Of a stretch of DNA of 64,000 bases, positions 57,570-64,000 are shown in pieces (the first letter of the stretch is position 1; every line of letters starts with the position of its first letter). The position numbers were made by a program, and so were the translations under genes. The notes under the pieces are model-generated. The model was not told the origin of the DNA. It saw only the letters and a list, made by a program, of their open reading frames with translations, and ran no database searches. This stretch comes from Burkholderia sp. NRF60-BP8 (GTDB taxonomy: Bacteria > Pseudomonadota > Gammaproteobacteria > Burkholderiales > Burkholderiaceae): NCBI RefSeq assembly GCF_001522585.2, contig NZ_CP013373.1:1922001-1986000 (forward strand), written 5' to 3'.

Positions 57570-58004
57570 TCAGGCGGGCTGCCCGGCCGCTTCGTTCGCG
57601 TCGTCCGCCACGCCGGCCGCCTCGTCGCGGCGCGTGAACACTTCGCGCGCGGCGAACAGCGCGTTGAGCGCGGCCGGCATCCCCGCGTACACGGCCATCT
57701 GCATGAACACCTCGACGATCTCGTCGCGCGTGCAGCCGACGTTCAGCGCGGCCTCGATATGCACCTTCAATTGCGGCTGCGCGTTGCCGAGCGCGGCCAG
57801 CGCGGCGATCGTCGCGATTTCGCGCGCCCTCAGGTCGAGTTGCGGCCGGCTGTAGATGTCGCCGAAGCTGAATTCGACCAGCAGCCGCGCGAAGTCCGGC
57901 GCGATCGGCGCAAGCGCCGCGATCACGCGTTCGCCCACTTCGCCGTCGATTTCCTTGAGTTTGTTCCAGCCGCGCGTGTAGCGATCCTCAACGAGTTGTT
58001 CCAT
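57570..58004 (-). CDS. Carboxymuconolactone decarboxylase-family protein
   Basis: The product is 144 residues of the AhpD/CMD helical fold: YTRGWNKLKEIDGEVGERV, then AREIATIAALAALGN and EVFMQMAVYAGMPAALNAL. The C-terminal block resembles PcaC-type members; the CxxC of the peroxidase AhpD is absent (single Cys in VGCTRDE), so a thiol peroxidase role is unlikely. Its start lies 17 bases inside the end of the upstream MerR gene, so the pair is translated together. Convergent with acoR. Confidence 0.87.
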   Translation of the reverse strand: MEQLVEDRYTRGWNKLKEIDGEVGERVIAALAPIAPDFARLLVEFSFGDIYSRPQLDLRAREIATIAALAALGNAQPQLKVHIEAALNVGCTRDEIVEVFMQMAVYAGMPAALNALFAAREVFTRRDEAAGVADDANEAAGQPA

Positions 58005-58449
58005 CGTGTCCGTCCTGTTCCGATAAAGCGTGAGAAGGATTCGCCCGTCGTGCCGTTTCCCGTTCCCGCGCCTCGTAGTACGCGATCTTCTCGCCGATCG
58101 CATCGAGGCTCGCCTGCAGCTCCGCGATATGCGCGCGCACCGCGTCGCGATGCGCGACCAGCAAGTCGCGCCGCGCGCCGAACGTCGATTCGCCCTGCTC
58201 GCGCAGCACCGCGAACGCCTGCATCTGCGCGATCGGCATGCCGGTCGCCTTCAGGCGCATCACGAAGTCCAGCCAGTCGAGGTCGGCCGGCGCATAGAGC
58301 CGGTGCCCGGCCGCCGTGCGCGAAATCGCGCGCAGCAGGCCGGCCTGCTCGTAATACCGCAAGGTGTGCGTCGACACGCCCGTCAGTTCGGCGACTTGCC
58401 CGATCGTCAGCGGACCGGCGGCGGTGGGTTGGGAAACGGTTTTCGACAT
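57988..58449 (-). CDS. MerR family regulator, NmlR/AdhR-like, lacking cysteine
   Basis: The product is 153 residues. MerR HTH at about 14-82 (TIGQVAELTGVSTHTLRYYEQAGLL), then a dimerisation coil. It resembles the NmlR/AdhR group that responds to aldehydes and other electrophiles; that group usually has a sensing cysteine in the stretch after the wing, whereas here the stretch reads LDFVMRLKATGMPI and the whole protein has no cysteine. It overlaps the CMD-family gene, its likely target. Confidence 0.87.
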   Translation of the reverse strand: MSKTVSQPTAAGPLTIGQVAELTGVSTHTLRYYEQAGLLRAISRTAAGHRLYAPADLDWLDFVMRLKATGMPIAQMQAFAVLREQGESTFGARRDLLVAHRDAVRAHIAELQASLDAIGEKIAYYEARERETARRANPSHALSEQDGHDGTTR

Positions 58450-58459
58450 GGCAGGAACA

Positions 58460-58490
58460 AGGTTAGGAGTTAGAGTTCACTCTAAGTCAA
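58460..58490 (-). promoter_or_regulatory. MerR-type promoter/operator of the MerR-CMD operon
   Basis: Minus strand: TTGACT (-35, 58485-58490) and TAACCT (-10, 58460-58465) with the 19-base spacer typical of MerR-activated promoters. A perfect dyad TTAGAGT-GA-ACTCTAA occupies 58470-58485, between the two hexamers. Confidence 0.75.
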
Positions 58491-58724
58491 GCGTTGTCGA
58501 ACGGCCAGCGTCGCGACAACCGGCGACACCGTAAAGAATGGTCAAAATCGGCGCATGGCATCGGTTTCGGCCTTTACAGCACCGCAAGCCTTCAGCAAGA
58601 TTCGGTCAGCTTGTCTTAAAAAGGGCACGCATTTGTCCTATGCTTAACGGCGACGCCCGGCCATCTCGCGCCCCGTCGTCCGTTGCAACAGCCATTCATC
58701 CGTCAGAACCAGGGAGCCCTTGCC

Positions 58725-59333
58725 ATGCTGAAAAAGCTGCTGATGCTGTTCGTCGCGCTATCGCTGTCGCTCGCCGCCGGCCTCGCCGCGGCCGTCGAAG
58801 TCAACACGGCCGACCAGGCCGCGCTCGAATCCGTGAAGGGTCTCGGGCCCGTGAAGTCGAAGGCGATCATCGACGAACGCACCAAGAACGGCCCGTTCAA
58901 GGACGCCGACGATCTCGCAAACCGCGTGAAGGGCCTCGGCACGAAGTCGGTCGGGCATCTCGAGGAAAACGGCCTGACGATCGGCGGCGCGTCGACGCCG
59001 CCGAAGGGCGTGAAGCTGTCGAAGCCGGCCGCGACGACGTCCGCGACCACGTCGACCACGACGTCGGCAGGCACCGCATCGACGTCCACGACCGCGACGG
59101 CCGGCACGACGACCGCGGCGCCCGCGCCGACGGCGAGCGCACCGGAAGCGGCGGCCAAGCCGGCCAAGACCAAGCGTGCATCGAAGAAGGAAAAGGCGGC
59201 AGCGGCTGCCGCGGCATCCGCCGACGCGGGTGCGAGCGCACCGGCGGCCGCGTCGTCTACGAAGGCGACGAAGGGTAAGAAGAAGAGCAAGAAGGACAAG
59301 GCAGCCTCCGCCGCCGCGGCGTCGGGCGCCTGA
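58725..59333 (+). CDS. ComEA-like helix-hairpin-helix protein with long basic Ala/Thr/Lys tail
   Basis: The product is 202 residues. Signal peptide (about 1-23, cleavage near LAAAVE), then a compact ComEA-type double HhH: VEVNTADQAALESVKGLGPV and ADDLANRVKGLG through about residue 85. The last ~110 residues are low complexity: Thr/Ser/Ala repeats, then KRASKKEKAAAA and KGKKKSKKDKAA blocks resembling histone H1 tails. ComEA proteins bind incoming DNA in the periplasm during transformation; the tail may add DNA affinity. A GGGAG site precedes the ATG. Confidence 0.83.
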   Translation: MLKKLLMLFVALSLSLAAGLAAAVEVNTADQAALESVKGLGPVKSKAIIDERTKNGPFKDADDLANRVKGLGTKSVGHLEENGLTIGGASTPPKGVKLSKPAATTSATTSTTTSAGTASTSTTATAGTTTAAPAPTASAPEAAAKPAKTKRASKKEKAAAAAAASADAGASAPAAASSTKATKGKKKSKKDKAASAAAASGA

Positions 59334-59421
59334 TGTGCGCCGCGCGCGCGACGGCGTGCGCGCGGCATTCGTTCAACGGGCGCCGTCGTCACGGCGCCCT
59401 TTTCAGTGAAGGTGAAGAACC

Positions 59422-59853
59422 ATGGGTCTCCTCGACATCGTTGGCGGTCTGATCGGCGGCCAGGCCGGCGGCAACTCGCAAAGCGCGCTGATCGCGACCG
59501 CGCTCGAATTCATCAACAACCAGCCGGGCGGCCTGAACGGGCTGATCGAGAAGTTCAAGGCCGGCGGCGCCGGCGACGTGATCGGTTCGTGGGTCGGCAA
59601 CGGCGAAAACCAGCCGATCTCGCCGGACACGCTGCAGAACGTGCTGGGCTCGGACGTCATCGGCTCGCTCGCGAGCAAGGTCGGCATCGATCCGGCGCAG
59701 GCCTCGTCGATCCTCGCGCAGGTGCTGCCGCACGTCGTGAACCATGCGACGCCGAACGGCGAAGTCCCGGCCGGCGGCCAGGTCGACACGTCGAACGTGC
59801 TCGGCACGCTCACGCAGCTCGCCGGCATGTTCGGCGGCAACAAGCAGGCCTGA
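59422..59853 (+). CDS. YidB family (DUF937) protein
   Basis: The product is 143 residues. Glycine-rich N-terminus MGLLDIVGGLIGGQAGG, then the central GDVIGSWVGNGENQPISPDTLQNVLG, diagnostic of YidB/DUF937. No transmembrane or signal sequence. Function unknown. It follows the ComEA-like gene by 88 bases and ends at a strong terminator. Confidence 0.88.
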   Translation: MGLLDIVGGLIGGQAGGNSQSALIATALEFINNQPGGLNGLIEKFKAGGAGDVIGSWVGNGENQPISPDTLQNVLGSDVIGSLASKVGIDPAQASSILAQVLPHVVNHATPNGEVPAGGQVDTSNVLGTLTQLAGMFGGNKQA

Positions 59854-59896
59854 GCGCCCGCCGCGACCGGACGGCCCGTTCGGCCGCTCCATAAGC

Positions 59897-59928
59897 AAAC
59901 ACCCCGCCGAGGCGGGGTGTTCGTTTTT
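59897..59928. terminator. Bidirectional terminator (yidB-like / clpB)
   Basis: A perfect 10-bp stem ACACCCCGCC / GGCGGGGTGT with a 2-base loop, followed by TCGTTTTT on the plus strand and TTGCTTAT on the minus strand. Confidence 0.85.
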
Positions 59929-59969
59929 GCGCCCGGTGCGAACCGGGCACGCTGCCGATCGGCAGGCGA

Positions 59970-62567
<2,598 letters not shown>

Positions 62568-62600
62568 TTAGTCGAGACCTCCAATTTTCGATTACCACCA

Positions 62601-62628
62601 AGATGAGGATGGTCATGCGGCTTTCAAG
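62601..62628 (-). promoter_or_regulatory. Sigma-32 heat-shock promoter of clpB
   Basis: Minus strand: CTTGAAA (62622-62628), 14-base spacer, CTCATCT (62601-62607), close to the sigma-32 consensus CTTGAAA-N13-15-CCCATNT. The transcript would begin about 27 bases before the ATG. Confidence 0.82.
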
Positions 62629-62725
62629 CGAAATTCGGGTTGATTCAGCGCAAAAATTGCCGGATAGCCTGAAAACGGTCCAGCGGTGTGATGAGGGGGC
62701 GGAGTCGGCGCGCGGCGCCCGTGTG

Positions 62726-63244
62726 TCAGTGGGCCTTCGACGACGGCTCGGCGGCGGCCGGCGCGTCGTCCGGCATTGGTGCGGAACGCACGAGCGCGAC
62801 CGGACGGATGCCGAGCAGCGCCATGAGCGGTGACGCGGGCTCGGCCAGGTTGCCGAGCGTGTGACGATCGAGTTCCGCGAAGAACGCATCGCGCGCGGCC
62901 GCCAGCACGCCCTTCAGCCGGCACTGCGGCTCGATCACGCAGCCGCGCGACTCGCTGCCGTCGGGCGAAAAGCAGCCGACCAGCGCGAAGTCGTTCTCGG
63001 TCGCCCGCACGACCTGGCCGACCGTCAGTTCCAGCGAATCGGCAAACAGCCGCAACCCGCCGTTGCGGCCGCGAACGGTGTCGACCCAGCCCAGTTCGCC
63101 GAGTCGCTGGACGACTTTCATCAGATGGTTCTTCGAGATGCCGTAGGCGTCCGAGATCTCCTGGATCGTCGCGAGCCCGTCACCGCGCACGGCCAGGTAC
63201 AGCATCACGCGTAGCGAATAGTCGGTGTAGTCGGTGAGTCTCAT
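62726..63244 (-). CDS. nsrR: Rrf2 family nitric-oxide-responsive repressor NsrR
   Basis: The product is 172 residues. N-terminal winged HTH (MRLTDYTDYSLRVMLYLA; EISDAYGISKNHLMKVVQRL), then the iron-sulphur region with three cysteines in CFSPDGSESRGCVIEPQC. NsrR proteins sense NO through this cluster and repress NO-detoxification genes. Cys spacing here is C-x10-C-x5-C, wider in the first interval than in E. coli NsrR. It diverges from a truncated haemoglobin gene, a sensible target. Confidence 0.88.
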   Translation of the reverse strand: MRLTDYTDYSLRVMLYLAVRGDGLATIQEISDAYGISKNHLMKVVQRLGELGWVDTVRGRNGGLRLFADSLELTVGQVVRATENDFALVGCFSPDGSESRGCVIEPQCRLKGVLAAARDAFFAELDRHTLGNLAEPASPLMALLGIRPVALVRSAPMPDDAPAAAEPSSKAH

Positions 63245-63342
63245 GAGCGAATACGGAAAAGATCGATCGTGCCCCGATTACCTCAGCCGGGCGGCTCTCG
63301 ATGCGTGCAGGGCCGATGATGGTGCCGTGGCGCGGCCGCGGG

Positions 63343-63383
63343 TTGCCGGAAGCGCGTGCGCGCAATAAGATGCGCAGTATCTA
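63343..63383 (+). promoter_or_regulatory. Truncated haemoglobin promoter with overlapping dyad
   Basis: TTGCCG (63343-63348) and TAAGAT (63366-63371) are 17 bases apart. A near-palindrome AAGATGC-GCA-GTATCTA at 63367-63383 overlaps the -10, a position suited to a repressor. The AAGATGC half resembles an NsrR half-site, but the arms are closer together than in the E. coli site, so the assignment is tentative. Confidence 0.45.
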
Positions 63384-63409
63384 CACGTTTTCAGGGGTTA
63401 CAGGACGCT

Positions 63410-63424
63410 ATTTTGCGTCAAAAT
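63410..63424. repeat. 15-base palindrome in the haemoglobin leader
   Basis: ATTTTG-CGT-CAAAAT, perfect 6-bp arms, 62 bases before the start codon. Possible operator; no family assigned. Confidence 0.4.
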
Positions 63425-63485
63425 CCGGCCGGCGTCCTGCTCGTCTCCCGCGCCGCCGCCCCGATCCACCGGCCCCTTTTTTGTC

Positions 63486-64000
63486 ATGACTGCCCTGCCC
63501 GCCTCGCCCGAACCCGCACCGGCCCGCCCTCGCGACGCCGAGCCGACCGAAGACAACATCCGCGACCTCGTCTACGCGTTCTACGACCGCGTGCGCGCCG
63601 ATCCGCTGCTCGGGCCCGTGTTCGACGCGAAGCTGGCCGGGCGCTGGGACGATCATCTGCCGAAGATGGTGACGTTCTGGTCGAGCCTCGTGCTCGGCAC
63701 CAAGGGCTATCGCGGCAACGTGCAGCAAGCGCACCAGCCGCTCGAGGGGATCGAGCCGGCCCATTTCAGCCGCTGGCTGTCGCTGTTCCTGAAGACCGTC
63801 GACGCGCGCTACGCGCCGCCCGCGGCGATCCGTTTCATGGAGCCCGCATTGCGGATCGCGCAGAGCCTGCAGTTGAGCCGGTTCGGTTGGGACTACCGGA
63901 TTCCACCCGAGCAGCAGGCGCTCCTCGACGCGATCGCGCCGCGCCGCCGCGACACGGACGACGATCCGCATGGGTTGCCGTCGCGCGCCCGCGGCGAGCC
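63486..64000 (+). CDS. Group III truncated haemoglobin (partial, runs off the right edge)
   Basis: 171 complete codons are visible with no stop before the window ends. After a Pro/Ala-rich N-terminus the globin begins near residue 21: IRDLVYAFYDRVRADPLLGP with the expected B10 Tyr (about 33), FWSSLVLGTKGYRGN, then AHQPLEGIEPAHFSRW, whose first His (about 83) is the likely proximal haem ligand. Group III globins are linked to NO and oxygen chemistry. The ATG at 63486 is the first good start. Divergent from nsrR. The last ~20 residues seen are Arg/Asp rich and may be near the C-terminus. Confidence 0.88.
   Translation, partial: MTALPASPEPAPARPRDAEPTEDNIRDLVYAFYDRVRADPLLGPVFDAKLAGRWDDHLPKMVTFWSSLVLGTKGYRGNVQQAHQPLEGIEPAHFSRWLSLFLKTVDARYAPPAAIRFMEPALRIAQSLQLSRFGWDYRIPPEQQALLDAIAPRRRDTDDDPHGLPSRARGE

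Noticed and set aside
63410..63424. FNR/DNR box in the haemoglobin leader
   Set aside because: The palindrome ATTTTG-CGT-CAAAAT does not match TTGAT-N4-ATCAA; it is reported only as a palindrome.

Overview
The window looks like a piece of the main chromosome of a Burkholderia species, most likely of the B. cepacia complex. The grounds are the high GC content with strong third-position GC bias, the 79-residue Hfq, the beta-proteobacterial gene order ndk-rlmN-rodZ-ispG-hisS-yfgM-bamB-der-hfq-hflX-hflK-hflC-hisZ-purA, and the block ffs-dnaX-ybaB-recR. The species call is inference; the genus is fairly safe. I see no IS element, prophage, tRNA, rRNA operon or CRISPR array. Nearly all the sequence is core genome, with an accessory-like stretch at about 43-59 kb.

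Layout. 0-9 kb: pgeF and rluD diverge from bamD; then dinG, a DUF465 gene, a secreted coiled-coil protein of unknown function, and tex. 9-28 kb: a long minus-strand run covering potassium uptake (kup), purine and histidine metabolism (purA with a phosphoribosyltransferase, hisZ, hisS), membrane quality control (hflK/hflC), RNA and ribosome factors (hflX, hfq, der, rlmN), outer-membrane assembly (bamB, with bamD at 2 kb), isoprenoid synthesis (ispG), a RodZ-like protein and ndk. 28-41 kb: a BI-1 family membrane protein, rlmD, two nucleases, the stationary-phase block surE-pcm-nlpD-rpoS, a CoA-transferase, recR-ybaB-dnaX and the SRP RNA gene. 41-49 kb, plus strand: trxA, rho, a MerR regulator with an MFS exporter, mtfA, rpmE2, and a GT39 glycosyltransferase followed by a MATE transporter.

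50-58 kb holds an acetoin catabolism locus. The operon acoX-acoA-acoB-acoC-lipA is transcribed leftward from a consensus-matching sigma-54 promoter (55223-55238). The divergent gene acoR encodes a sigma-54 activator with GAF, AAA+ and Fis-type HTH parts. Palindromes built on GTCTC/GAGAC lie between them and are candidate activator sites. The E3 subunit (dihydrolipoamide dehydrogenase) is not in the window. Next come a cysteine-free MerR regulator overlapping a carboxymuconolactone-decarboxylase-like gene, a ComEA-like secreted DNA-binding protein with a histone-like basic tail, a YidB-like protein, clpB with a clear sigma-32 promoter, and an NsrR-type regulator divergent from a group III truncated haemoglobin cut by the right edge.

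I did not find a convincing wholly new multi-gene system. The best leads are regulatory (aco control region, the two MerR operators, the haemoglobin promoter, a possibly leaderless dnaX, a pyrimidine-rich rho leader) and a few odd proteins (ComEA tail, extended Pcm, acidic RluD tail, GT39-MATE pair).
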